NCBI GenBank assembly: GCA_030248225.1
Contig: JASANE010007290.1
Location: 1 to 64,000, forward strand
Source: Trileptium ribeirensis
Lineage: Eukaryota > Nematoda > Enoplea > Enoplida > Thoracostomopsidae
Direction: 5' to 3'
Length of the DNA stretch: 64,000 nt
Numbering within the stretch: the stretch's first letter is position 1; every line of letters begins with the position of its first letter. Position numbers and translations under genes: made by a program. Positions 54,301-64,000 of the stretch are shown here, in pieces. The notes under the pieces were generated by a model. That model was not told the origin of the DNA. It did no database searches and was given only the letters and a program-made list of their open reading frames with translations.

Positions 54301-57300
54301 ATGCCCATAAACATTTAAATGACACATTGCTTTAGGGAAGGTTTCAGGTGCTTAACTTGCTTAACTGAGCATGCTAAAAATAGTGTTATCTCCTAAAGCC
54401 TGCAACCACGCTTTCGCTGATTCTCTACATGAATCAACAAAATATATATGACTAGGGAATATAAAGTAATTTTATATTTTTATAACCTGGGCTCTCCAAA
54501 TTGTGGGGGGGGTGGGTGGCCCCTGGCGTTTTTTGATTCCCCCTGGTTCAGAACAGGTGTCCTCGGTTTATTCCCCGTGGCAAAATTTTGGGCTCCCCCC
54601 GGTTCACGCCTCTTGGATAATTTTTTGTTTCCAATAGGTCCAAAGTTCATAAAATTTGGTAAAAATTTCTATTAAAATTTCGTTCTGGAGCCAAAAAATT
54701 CGAAAATTTTATCGAAATTTGTTTGAAAATAGCTTTTTTCTCCATCGAAAACGTTTTGACAGTGGTTCTGACACGATTTTAACCATTTTTCTCTTGGCAA
54801 AATCTCCCTGGAAAAATCGGGCGCCCCCGGTTCGGAACCAGGGGGGCCTGGTTCATGCCCCCTTGCAAAAATTTTCAGCGAATGGAGAGCTCAGATAACG
54901 TATGGTATTGTTGTGCGTCCACCGAGAACTATAGATACATATGTATATTATATATTATACTACATCGGTCCATCATAACCGTTGAAACAGCTATCATGTA
55001 GATAATGGACTTGTTCGTCACAGGCACGTAGTTAAAATTCCATGTCGGTGAAGCAAGCCAAATTCAGGTGGCAAATCGATTTCAGGTAGTGCAAAACTTG
55101 TAATCTTTATAAAAGGTTCCATTTGGTAAAATTTGCAAAGGCTTTGCGAAAGTAAAAATTGGGGAAATATCTGCATTAAAACAATTTGTAACAACACGGA
55201 ACAAATTCAAATTAATTTTCTCAGTTATAGTTGTTGGTTGGTTACAATGTTACAAATGAAAAATCATTACGCAGTTTATGAATATAAAATTGTATTTCCC
55301 AACACTGCGCCCCCTCGCACCCCCCACCCTGGCTACGAGCCAGATTCTTCAGTTAGGGATAACATGATCAAAATAATTTAATATTATGTCCCTAAATAGT
55401 CTAATAAGGCACTGGATCAGTAATTCTGTTGATATCGCTGCCCTTGGGCACAGCTAATAAAAACATTTATAAAAAATAAAAAAATTATGAATTTACTGAT
55501 GAGCAACGCATTATAGACTGTTAACTTTATAAGTTAATATTATTGGAAGTAAGGACTGGATCCATGCATCTAAACTATGTATGCCATATTTTTAAATAAA
55601 CGGATTTTCTTTAAGTTTTTGTAGCAGAAATTCTCCGGCTTCGTGTAATATGTGTTCAGAAGGGAATTCGATTCAAGTCATTTAACTATGTATATATTTT
55701 ATTGGCAACATCTGCACTAAAATATCCAAATTAAGCCAAGTATTTCCTGTGAATTGCCGAATTGTCCATACTACCAAAACTATAATTGTTTTCATGACCT
55801 TGAATCCCTCTGGTTCGGAACTGGGAGAAATAAAGGGTCTGGTGTCGCTTCGCCCGATTAATGTAGGCAAGTAGAGCTTTCCATAAAGTGGCGTAACTCT
55901 CAGGAAACGTCAGTTTAACGGCTCCTGTAACAATGGATGTCTGGTAAGGGAAAATTTTAGCGTTGCCGCTCAAAATTTGAAGATAATTTAGCTAAAATAG
56001 GGAAAAATTCGCATGTTTTTGCTCAAAAAAAGACAAATTCGCTAATTTTCAGCCCCGCAGAAAATTAAGGTCGAAATACTTGCGCCCCCTTTTATTGTTG
56101 TTGAAATAACCAAAATAGTGCATTTTACAATATGATTTGTTTACAAAAATTACGACGCATCTGTATTTTTTGCATTATTAGGTTCGAAAAGCATTATCTT
56201 GATACGCCAATTTCGGGTACCCATAATGAACTATTGCATCGAATTTCCGGCCGGTTTGCTTGATCCGAACGAGTCGGTGGGAACAGCGGCACTTCGTGAG
56301 CTCAAAGAGGAAACTGGATACGTTGGATCAGAGGTCAAGTTTCTTAACGTCGGTGAGTTAAACACTTTATCTCGTGAATGTTATTTGTTTTGGACATTGC
56401 TAATGATGTGTTATATTTCGTTTTGCGATTGTCTACAGTGCTCGTCAGAATTCACTGTTACGAACATCGAACAGAAATCGAGCAAAATTTACCCATTTGC
56501 GAGTAAGTTTCGAACAAACTTCGATCCGGTGTTAAACGAATTTTAAAATTAGACGCCTAAAACTTAGAAAATTTTGAACGAAATTGGAACATGCGATCCT
56601 CGCAAGTACAGTTCTCACATCTGGTGAGTACCATAAAAGTTGTAATTTTGATCAACATCCACAGTAACTAAATTCGCACAATTGCAGCGATTTTCTGTTA
56701 AATATAGCCATTTCTTATTGTGAAACTCCAATTCCTGCACAAATAATGAACTTATGTAATCCACAGACGAGAAAAGTTTTTGCTGAGAAATATTTACCCA
56801 CTTTTTATTAAGTATTGCCATTAAGCAATTGTATAAAAAATTTTGTTTTGTGCAGCGCAGCTATCATAAAACGCAACCGGCCGTTTTTTATTTTGATACT
56901 GGGCCATTTCAGAAAAGGCTAAGATGCAGGACCCTTTCTCACTGCATTCACGAGCGAACTAATTTTCGGTTCGGAAATATAAATCCTTTGATATGTTTGA
57001 TATCACTCTTGACAGCATGGCTGTCTAAATTATTCGTCCGCATCTCCGGGGCATAAAAGTTTGGACTGACGATCAATTTATGCAAAAGTGTGGCTTTTGG
57101 AGGTCGAAAGCTACGTATTGTTTCTTATCGCTATTACCAGCGTCATTCCTGTCTCTTCGTAGTTTGGAAAGCCATTTTAGCTTCTATTACGTGCTCATGA
57201 TAGCCGTTTTGTTTTAAGTCACAAACCGAACATGTGACCGTTTTCGGATTTCCAAACCTAAGGTTAAATTTGGTATTAAAAACATCGCGCCAAAAGCACT

Positions 57301-60300
57301 CCGATACCACAGGATTACTCCGATTTTCGGAATACAACGTGTGACAATTTCGCAATACACAGTTATGGACTAAGGTGCTTACATTGGGGGGGGGAGATTC
57401 TCCCACCCATGATGGCTACGATCAGCCGGAAAACTTGAAATATGATTTATAACGACATTCTTCGAATCATTTGAGATTCTGTTTGGTCTGTTGTGATGCA
57501 GATGAAGTCGGAACTGGTTTACTACCTTCATCTCGGACGTGATTTATTAGAGATGGGCTTGTGGACAGCAGATTAAGCATATAATGCAAATTGACAAATT
57601 CCGTACTTCACCATACTTGAACATTTTAATTTCTTTTGACAGTTATGGTCGTTTTCCACAGTGAGCGTAGATTCCTTTGCTTCAGAAACGCCGGGCTTAC
57701 GTCGCCTAACTTCACGACACTATATTCCAAAAATATACAGCCGTTTGTCGAGCTGCACGTAATGACGGTCGTGAATTTGTCGCCGCATCTCGGGTATGAT
57801 GATAGTATTTTTGCAACATTTATTCTTGCCACAAATGTAGATCATGATTGTAGTACGCCAGCTCTCAAATCGAGACACCTTTTTAGTTGGTGTGAGGTCT
57901 ACCTGCTGTAACAGCTGCCTCGGTTGACTTGGATTTCTCTGTGGCGTCCTAACGCGTTTTGTGCATATTTCATTCCATGCGACGTGGTATCTGAATTTAT
58001 TACGGCTTCCAAGTCTTCATTATCATGTCCATTACTGGCTACCTTGGCAGCTGGATCACTGGTCGGCCTCAATCGGGATCGCCAAATTCGTCGCTGTGAC
58101 CAGGATCGACGGCAACAGCATTGTCCGAGCGAAGTTTGGTCGAAACTTTTGCCAGGCTTTCGTCAGTACCTGCATTGTTAGGTAGCCGTTTGATCAACTT
58201 CTGAGTCCAGCTTAAGGGCTTTAAACATTTTATGAAAACAGTGTAACCAAAAGCTGGTTACAATATCTCCAGAGGTCTTCAGTTTTTATAACCGTGTTTT
58301 ACAAGCTTGTATGACGTCCATTGGATAACAAACATCATCTTAATGTATAAAACATTCATACATTACACCTTGTATTAATACGAAATTTTGCTATTTTTGT
58401 GTAAAAACAAGATCAAAGAAGCACTATGGAATTTCGAAAAATCAGAAATATTTTTAATCTCTTAACGCAAACTGTAGCGACTGCTTCAACTGAAAGTGTG
58501 TATTTCATAGCAATTTAAGTGGTGATTACCAACACATGGCTTACGTTTCAGATATACCGTTGACCCACCGAATCGCTCCAGCGATTGGCTGCGATTGCGA
58601 TCCGATTAACGCTACTATTGCATCTTCGGCCCAAATAGAGGAATTAAGTTCTAACTTTTGAAGACGGGGCCTTGTTCCCCTCCACATAGGCCTTGATATC
58701 GGGTTGTCAGAACGTAGTAAAACTTAGTTGAGTTTGTGTGTTGCGGGGGTGAAATCTTTTAAATAACGTCTCTCTGTGTGTGTGACCGACCATTCATAAG
58801 TCGAGAACGCCTTAACCGATTTTCAATTCGAACCGGCATAGTCTATTTACCGTGTACAGCGCCGAGCGTTTTTTGATTTGGGGTCTGAAGCCGGGGTCAG
58901 GGGTCAAAATGTGGGTTTTTGCCCCATTTTACCCCATTTTAGTACCCTTCACGGAACCAAGGTTATTTTTATATTAACTATCGAATTTTTTTCTCCGTAT
59001 GATTTTATTTTATAGTAAAATGATAAATGCCGATGCCTCTTTTTTGCTTTTCGATTAAGGCGCCGGTTCTGGATTTATAAGGTTTGAGGTACGGGGGTAT
59101 GGCGCTCCAATGGTTCTTCGACCCAAAATTTGAAAATTTGTTCTGACGTCTAGGGCGGCTGATAAGTTTAGCCTGTGGGTTTTCGGGCATGGAAAACTCA
59201 TTGCCGATGCCGGTTTTGCTCTGCGACCCATGGTTCCATAAGTATCCCGGTTTTTTTTGCAACATGGTTCGGGGTCAGGGGTCAAAATGAGGGTTTTAGT
59301 ACCCTTCACGGAAGTAAGGTTATTTTTATCTTAACGTTGAATTTATTTCTCTGGTTGGTTTTATTTCATAGTAAAATGACAAAAGCCGATGCCTCTTTTT
59401 TGTTTTTCGATTAAGGCTCTGGTTCTAGAGTTATGGGGTTTGAGGTGTGACACCCTCGTTCTTCCTCGACCCAAAATTCGAAAATTTGTTCTGACGTCCT
59501 GGGTGGCTGAAAAGTTATACTTGGGGGTTTTCGGGCATGGCAAACTCATTGCTGGTGTTGATTTTACTCTGCGACCCATGGGTATAAGGGTATGGCGCCC
59601 CTTTGGTTCGGGGTCAGAGGTCAAAATAAGGGTTTTGGTACCCTTCACGGAAGTAAGGTTATTTTTATCTTAACATTCGAATTTATTTCTCTGGTTGGTT
59701 TTATTTCATAGTAAAATGATAAATGCCGATGCCTCTTTTTGGTTTTACGATTAAGGCTCTGGTTCTAGAGTTATGGGATTTAAGGTATGGCACCCTCGTT
59801 CTTCCTCGACCCAAAATTCGAAAATTTGTTCTGACGTCCTGGGTGGCTGAAAAGTTATACTTGGGGGTTTTCGGGCATGGCAAACTCATTGCTGGTGTTG
59901 ATTCTACTCTGCGACTCATGGGTATAAGGGCATGGCGCTCCATTGGTTCGGGGTCAGAGGTCAAAATGAGTGTTTTAGTACCCTTCACGGAAGTAAGGTT
60001 ATTTTTATCTTAACATTCGAATTTATTTCTCTGGTTGGTTTTATTTCATAGTAAAATGATAAATGCCGATGCCTCTTTTTGGTTTTACGATTAAGGCTCT
60101 GGTTCTAGAGTTATGGGGTTTAAGGTATGGCACACTCGTTCTTCCCCGACCCAAAATTCGAAAATTTGTTCTGACGTCCTGGGTGGCTGAAAAGTTATAC
60201 TTGGGGTTTTCGGGCATGGCAAACTCATTGCTGGTGTTGATTTTACTCTGCGACTCATGGGTATAAGGGTATGGCGCCCCATTGGTTCGGGGTCAGAGGT

Positions 60301-63300
60301 CAAAATGAGTGTTTTAGTACCCTTCACGGAAGTAAGGTTATTTTTATCTTAACATTCGAATTTATTTCTCTGGTTGGTTTTATTTCATAGTAAAATGACA
60401 AAAGCCGATGCCTCTTTTTTGTTTTTCGATTAAGGCTCTGGTTCTAGAGTTATGGGGTTTGAGATATGGTACCCTCGTGCTTCCTCGACCCAAAATTCGA
60501 AAATTTGTTCTGACGTCCTGGGTGGCTGAAAAGTTATACTTGGGGGTTTTCGGTCATGGCAAACTAATTGCTGGTGTTGATTTTACTCTGCGACCCATGG
60601 GTATAACGGTGTGGCGCCCCCTTGGTTCGGCGTCAGAGGTCAAAATGAGGGCTTTTAGTACCCTTCATGGAAGCAAGGTTATTTTTATCATAAATTTCAA
60701 TTTTTTTCTCTTGTTAGTTTTATTTCATAAAATGAGAAATGCCGATGCCTCTTTGTTTTTCGATTAAGGCTCCGGTTCTGGAGTTATGGGGATTGAGGTA
60801 CCCACGTGGTTCCTCGACCCAAAATTTGAAAATTTGTTCTGACGTCTTGGGCGGTTGATAAGTTGCACCTGGGGGTTTTGGGGGCATGGGAAACTCATTA
60901 CCGGTGTTAGTTTTGTTGTAACTTTTGCTGGTATTGTGTGATGTCCACATATACCATATCAACGAGTGCTATCGAGAGCTGATTTGATGTGCACGCAAAA
61001 GGCGTAGGTGTACCTATGCTACACTGCGTTTTGCAATCTCGGTAGAGTTACTAGTTTATTTTGTTACACGCGTTTGGTTCGTTGTTTTACGGTTACAAGC
61101 CTGACGACGTTATACCACTACATATGACCCTACCAAAGGACATGTTTAGTAGATTTGAAAGATGCAATAATTTTGATTATATATAATTTCGTAAGTTGTG
61201 TGTTTCGTAATGTGTTTTATAAAAGCGCTAGTTTTTAAAGTATAATTGCTGATGCATTATATTACATTTCTGGAACATTGACGGGTCTCAGGAATGTAAG
61301 TTTGGCACCTCAAAATGATCAAACTAAAGTTATTTTTGAGTTTTATTTAGCGACGTTCCAGCTGGGAGAGAATATGAGCAGGTTTTGAGTTGCCTAAATG
61401 TATACATGTATTTGATTTTGCCTAATATACATGTATGTATATGTCTAATGTTATATAGCCTTTGGCTAATATACATGTAACTACACGTACAATGTCCTGT
61501 AGGCATCGATTGTGTCAATATAGACTCTCACAGTGGTTCTTCTCATCTGAGTTAACGATAATGCACATTGCTTGAATTTTATCGTGGTCAAGTTCATACA
61601 TTGCAGTCTGACCAGCGGCTCAAAGCATGTTGAAACCGGTCCGTGCCATCGGCTGAAACTTTGGATTTTTTTGTTTAAATTCCTTCTAGCAGTTTTGCCC
61701 AACAACGGCTGCAGCGGTGACACAAAAATTGTTTATTTGAATTAAATGGGTTTCATTCGCGAGCACTAACACCGAGCCCCAATAGGAACAATTTAATTTA
61801 TGACGTCACCATGGCCCTAAATTGGTTCGCTAATAGTGAGTTTTCAAATGCTAAATAATTTATAAACATTTAGAGAACTGGATTTCTGCACGTTGGGAAT
61901 TGCCAAATTTCTATTCGAAACCGGACTGGAATTTCTGGTATTTGTTTTTGATGTTTGCTATTTTCTGTCAGCCAAAACAAAAATAAATTTCATATTTTTC
62001 CGTAATTAAAGGATTATTTGAGTCAACATCTGTAATTACAAAATATAGAAGGTTAGTGGGATCCATTTAGTCTTATGTATTTGTACAGAATCCACCTCAG
62101 TGATTTAGATTGAAAGCTATAAATTTTGACTGTTTTAATATTTAGAAACATCGCCCATTTAATTGGTGGTAAGCCTTCAATTAAACTGAATGGCAAAATC
62201 CGGAGTTCTAATTCCCAACCACAGTGTACCACTTTATGCCAATTGCGCAGATTCTTAACGAACGCAAGGGTTATTTTAACTGATTTAATATTTAAAAGCA
62301 CCGCCCATTTAATCGGTGATAAGCCTTCATTTGAACTGAATGGCAAAATCCGGCGTTCTAATTGCCAACCACAGGGTACCACTTTATGCCAATTGCCCAT
62401 ATCCTTAATGAACGGAATGGCTATTTTAACTGATTTAATATTTAAAAGGACCGCCCGTTTAATTGGCTGATAAGCCTTCATTTGAACTGAATGGCAAATT
62501 CCGACGTTCTAATTGCCAACCACAGGGTATCACTTTATGCCAATTGCCCAAATCGTTAACGAACGGAAGGGCTATTTTAACGGATTTAATATTTAAAAGC
62601 AACGACCGTTTAAGCGGTGGCAAGCTTTCAATCGAACTGAATATCAAAATCCAACGTTCTAATTCCCAACCACATGGTTTCACTTTATACGTATTGGCCA
62701 AATTCCTAACGAACGGAAGGGCTATTTTAACTTTTTTAGTATTTAAAAGCACTGCCCGTTTAAGTGGTGACAAGCTTTCAATCGAACTGAATATCAAAAT
62801 CAAACGTTCTAATTCCCAACCACAGGGTTTTACTTTACACGTATTGGCCAAATTTTTAACAACCGGAGAGGCTATTTTAAGTGTTTTAATATTTAAAAGC
62901 ATCGCCCGTTTAAGCGGTGGCAAGCTTTCAATCGAACTGAATATCAAAATCCAACGTTGTAAGTCCCAACCACAGAGTTTTACTTTATACGTATTGGCCA
63001 AGTTCTTAACGAACGGAAGGGCAAGTTTAACTGCTTCAATATTTAAAAGCACCGCCCGTTTAAGCGGTGGCAAGTTTTCAATTGAACTAAATGGCAAGAT
63101 TTGACGTTCCAATTCCCAACCACAGGGTTTAACCTTATGCGCATTGGTCAAATCCTTAAGGAACGGAAGGGCTTTTTTGTAACTGTATTATTATTTTAGG
63201 GGTCTTACCTCTGGATCCGGGACTGTCCAACAGTAATATTAAATTTGCTGTTGTTTCGTTGGACGGAAATTTGCCTGAAAATAGAAATCCAAAACAACAA

Positions 63301-63304
63301 TTAG
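51112..63304 (+). CDS. NUDT5: Nudix hydrolase, NUDT5-like ADP-sugar pyrophosphatase (spliced, 3' partial)
   Basis: join(51112..51302, 53503..53639, 56182..56352, 63200..>63304), all GT...AG with agreeing phases, 201 codons so far. Residues 134-156 form a complete Nudix box (GLLDPNE, then R148-E149-L and E152-E153-T-G-Y; G-x5-E-x7-R-E-U-x-E-E-x-G-U), which coordinates Mg2+ for diphosphate hydrolysis. Upstream YCIEFPAG and downstream LDPGLSNSN match the NUDT5 subgroup, which hydrolyses ADP-ribose and other ADP-sugars in cytosol and nucleus. The N-terminus carries GKW and W-E-C...R-T as in NUDT5, after a Ser/Thr-rich leader of about 35 residues. The ATG at 51112 is the first in-frame start seen. 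The C-terminal ~60 residues lie beyond the window. Subgroup assignment is by motif only. Confidence 0.88.
51303..53502. other. Nudix intron 1, unassigned
   Basis: AT-rich; no exon found. 53040-53120 contains cagaaataaaagc ... ttttcgcgaacgg, a decayed relative of the MITE at 63353-63465. The intron ends in a strong pyrimidine tract (tacttttttcag). Confidence 0.5.
53503..53639 (+). CDS. NUDT5: Nudix gene, exon 2
   Basis: Acceptor ttttttcag, donor gtaata. In the phase left by exon 1 it encodes [20 protein letters not shown], then [20 protein letters not shown] and ILTEPD. W-E-x-x-x-R-T...DGVxVIPIL is the NUDT5-family segment before the Nudix box. 137 nt, ending in phase 1. Confidence 0.9.
53711..53844. 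mobile_element. TA-flanked MITE, CAGTACTCGYCAG family
   Basis: ta|CGGTACTCGCCAAAAATGAC ... gtcatttttggtgcgtattg|ta; 134 bp, with TA at 53709-53710 and 53845-53846. It begins 71 bp downstream of Nudix exon 2. Confidence 0.8.
53878..53955. mobile_element. Small inverted-repeat element, CGAACARAAATAAA family
   Basis: cgcgaacaaaaataaatgc at the left and gcgcacttatttatgtccgtg at the right form imperfect inverted ends, related to those of 63353-63465. The interior has aacgaacgcaaacgaac. The flank is not a clean TA. Confidence 0.5.
54487..54894. mobile_element. ~408 bp GC-tipped inverted-repeat element, 5-bp duplication (Nudix intron 2)
   Basis: Termini CTGGGCTCTCCAAATT and, inverted, aatggagagctcag (11 of the outer 12 pair). 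Flanked by ataac at 54482-54486 and 54895-54899. Ends are G/C-rich (gggggggtgggtggcccctgg; ggcgcccccggttcggaacc), the core AT-rich. No transposase. Similar in size and design to 26833-27230 but different in sequence. Confidence 0.82.
54900..56181. other. Nudix intron 2, 3' part, unassigned
   Basis: No exon. gcgccccctcgcaccccccacc..tggctacgagcc at 55308-55342 looks like a GC-rich transposon tip without a recognised partner. 55960-56060 contains loose aaaattcgc repeats. Confidence 0.45.
56182..56352 (+). CDS. NUDT5: Nudix gene, exon 3 (Nudix box)
   Basis: Acceptor attattag, donor gtgagt. It encodes [20 protein letters not shown], then [20 protein letters not shown] and [26 protein letters not shown] and the intact Nudix box make this exon diagnostic. 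171 nt, phase 1 to phase 1. Confidence 0.97.
56436..56633. mobile_element. TA-flanked MITE, CAGTACTCGYCAG family (Nudix intron 3)
   Basis: ta|CAGTGCTCGTCAGAATTCAC is almost identical to the left end of 19100-19280; the right end ctggtgagtacca|ta is its diverged inverse. The interior is full of cgaaca motifs. Confidence 0.7.
56640..57142. other. Nudix intron 3, unassigned
   Basis: No feature recognised. Confidence 0.4.
57143..57406 (-). pseudogene. Transposase-like fragment (minus strand)
   Basis: An 87-codon minus-strand frame contains [20 protein letters not shown] followed by TCSVCDLKQ. The F-x-x-x-FN-x-x-F-N-x-x-F-x-x-P-K-x-x-x-C-x-x-C pattern recurs, from memory, in predicted transposon-derived proteins of invertebrates, where the CxxC lies ahead of the DDE core. 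The frame is short, lacks the catalytic region and sits antisense in an intron, so it is a relic. The family is named only by this motif; confidence is limited. Confidence 0.4.
57407..58706. other. Nudix intron 3, unassigned
   Basis: May include further remains of the transposon whose fragment lies at 57143-57406, but no motif is clear. Frames at 57636-58185 are not supported: the Nudix protein reads through without them. Confidence 0.4.
58707..61054 (+). mobile_element. Helitron/Helentron-like element, copy D (longest array)
   Basis: Begins TCAGAACGTAGTAAAACT (after g, not a) and ends gttaCTAG|T, 2348 bp. One head module (58750-58970) nearly identical to the second head module of copy A (4895-5120). 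About six monomers follow, and the tail (gtaggtgtacctatgct) gives the empty site for the nested insertion in copy B. No coding capacity; open frames repeat with the array. Confidence 0.72.
58925..60900 (+). repeat. ~340 bp tandem array inside Helentron-like copy D
   Basis: The ttattt.ata block falls near 59005, 59361, 59701, 60041, 60380 and 60719, spacing 356, 340, 340, 339 and 339. The three central units are nearly identical, indicating recent amplification or homogenisation, while the outer ones are diverged. Confidence 0.93.
61055..62114. other. Nudix intron 3, unassigned
   Basis: AT-rich; a local run of atacatgta motifs at 61395-61480. No gene seen. Confidence 0.45.
62115..63180. repeat. 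150-bp tandem array, seven units, abutting Nudix exon 4
   Basis: The tttaatattt.aaagc block occurs at about 62133, 62283, 62433, 62584, 62734, 62884 and 63034, a period of 150-151 bp. Other constant blocks are aagcYttcaatYgaactgaa, ttctaattcccaaccacag and acgaacggaaggg. Because 150 is a multiple of 3, open frames run through it on both strands (213 codons +, 230 codons -). These are treated as by-products of the repeat. The array runs directly into the acceptor of the last visible exon. Confidence 0.95.
63200..63304 (+). CDS. NUDT5: Nudix gene, exon 4
   Basis: Acceptor ttattttag, donor gtatgt. In phase it encodes [20 protein letters not shown] and then [23 protein letters not shown] follows the Nudix box by the same distance as the M-D-P-G-L-S-N segment of human NUDT5, so no exon is missing in the 6.8 kb intron. 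105 nt, ending in phase 1; the gene continues past the window. Confidence 0.95.
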   Translation, partial: GSYLWIRDCPTVILNLLLFRWTEICLKIEIQNNN

Positions 63305-63352
63305 GTATGTCTAGTGCATACAAATCATTGTATCTTGCCTAGATTGCAGTTA

Positions 63353-63465
63353 CAAACAGGAATAAAGGCGAAACTTTTCGCATAACTATCGCGAAAAATA
63401 TCCACGATTACCGCGGTTATTTTTTCGCGAACGATTCGCGAAATAATTGCGTTTATTTCTGTTCG
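63353..63465. mobile_element. TA-flanked MITE, CGAACARAAATAAA family
   Basis: ta|CAAACAGGAATAAAGGCGAA ... gcgtttatttctgttcg|ta, 113 bp, with TA at 63351-63352 and 63466-63467. The inside is largely palindromic (cttttcgc, tcgcgaaaaat, tttttcgcgaacg, attcgcgaaataa). It begins 49 bp after Nudix exon 4. Confidence 0.72.
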
Positions 63466-63467
63466 TA

Positions 63468-64000
63468 ATTTTATATGTTTATCTTGTAAAAACATATACT
63501 ATACTTACAATATTTGCTAAAATTCGGCTTTATAGCATTACTTTTATTGCGATTGGTTTGTAGTTCGGTGTTTTACTTTTTACTGAATAATACTTAACCT
63601 ATTACCCTAAGTGCGAACCCGGGCGTCTCCAAGATCAATGCATTCTTCCAGTCGGAAGCGCATACTTGACAAACTGTTCGAACCATGTAAGGCTCCAGAA
63701 GGGAGAGCTCCTCCGATATAGTCTCTTTCGGGCGCAGGGTTTGTTTTTTTGCGTTTGTATACCTTCTTCTTCATTACTTTGCACTATGCCAGATAAAGTG
63801 GCCGTTCGGTTTAAAATTGCTTTTGTCGGATCAAATGACTTCGTCAGCTAAGTCCGGATGATCGTCGAGACGCTGTAGCCATTGTTCACAAAACTCAACC
63901 CTGTGATCATAATCATCCTCATTCAGAACATGAATTAACGTCAGTCAAAAAGGCTTTAGATCCAGACTTTTAACAACTCGGAAAACAGCCGATTTGCTGA
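63468..64000. other. Nudix intron 4, partial, unassigned
   Basis: The expected last NUDT5-like coding segment is not found here. 63610-63990 has a higher GC content and may be a repeat fragment, but no motif was recognised. Confidence 0.4.

Noticed and set aside
57636..57911. A further Nudix exon (GLTSPNF resembles DPGLSN)
   Set aside because: Exons 3 and 4 already join in phase with family-like spacing, and the true LDPGLSNSN is in exon 4. Bordering splice sites and phase do not fit.
59389..60767. Series of 94-119 codon frames, repeated
   Set aside because: They recur once per ~340 bp monomer of the Helentron-like array, on both strands, without homology to a protein.
62459..63151. 230-codon minus-strand frame as a protein-coding gene
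   Set aside because: It is the 150-bp tandem repeat read in one of several open frames; the opposite strand is equally open, and it lies in the Nudix intron. Kept only as a finding to test.

Overview
This 64 kb window is animal (metazoan) nuclear DNA, AT-rich and dominated by introns and transposable-element debris. It is not prokaryotic: the long open frames are short or accidental, and the real genes can only be read as small exons bounded by GT...AG splice sites whose phases match. The species cannot be fixed from the sequence. Intron-rich genes, single-copy conserved enzymes and this mix of repeats fit an invertebrate.

Two host genes are supported, both on the + strand. (1) Positions 1-23407 hold a SERINC (serine incorporator / TMS1) membrane protein gene. 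Ten exons are visible (the first is cut by the window edge), spliced in consistent phase to 415 residues plus stop; only the N-terminal ~45-50 residues are missing. (2) From 51112 to beyond the window end lies a Nudix hydrolase most like NUDT5 (ADP-sugar pyrophosphatase). Four exons (51112-51302, 53503-53639, 56182-56352, 63200-63304) give 201 codons with a complete Nudix box; the last exon(s) lie outside.

Between them (23408-51111), and inside nearly every intron, are mobile elements. The main families are: (a) a Helitron/Helentron-like non-autonomous element with an internal ~340 bp tandem array, four copies (4695-6553, 25419-27279, 31052-31822, 58707-61054); (b) a non-autonomous hAT-type element with a perfect 8-bp target duplication (1751-2886) and two further copies; (c) several short TA-flanked MITE families; (d) two unrelated ~400 bp GC-tipped inverted-repeat elements, each with a 5-bp duplication (26833-27230, nested inside a Helentron-like copy, and 54487-54894); (e) a decayed Ty3/gypsy LTR retrotransposon (37397-41645) with both LTRs, stops and frameshifts, and a deletion of the integrase core; (f) a ~2.3 kb repeat of unknown class ('X', 45490-47750) with several relatives; (g) tandem arrays of 150, 58 and 26 bp units.

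No new enzymatic system, CRISPR array or operon was found. The most interesting signal is architectural. At three exons (SERINC exons 4 and 8, Nudix exon 4) a repeat ends within about 10-20 bp of the 3' splice site. At the Nudix exon the acceptor itself appears homologous to the 150-bp monomer. Everything else is degenerate repeat or sequence in which I see nothing.
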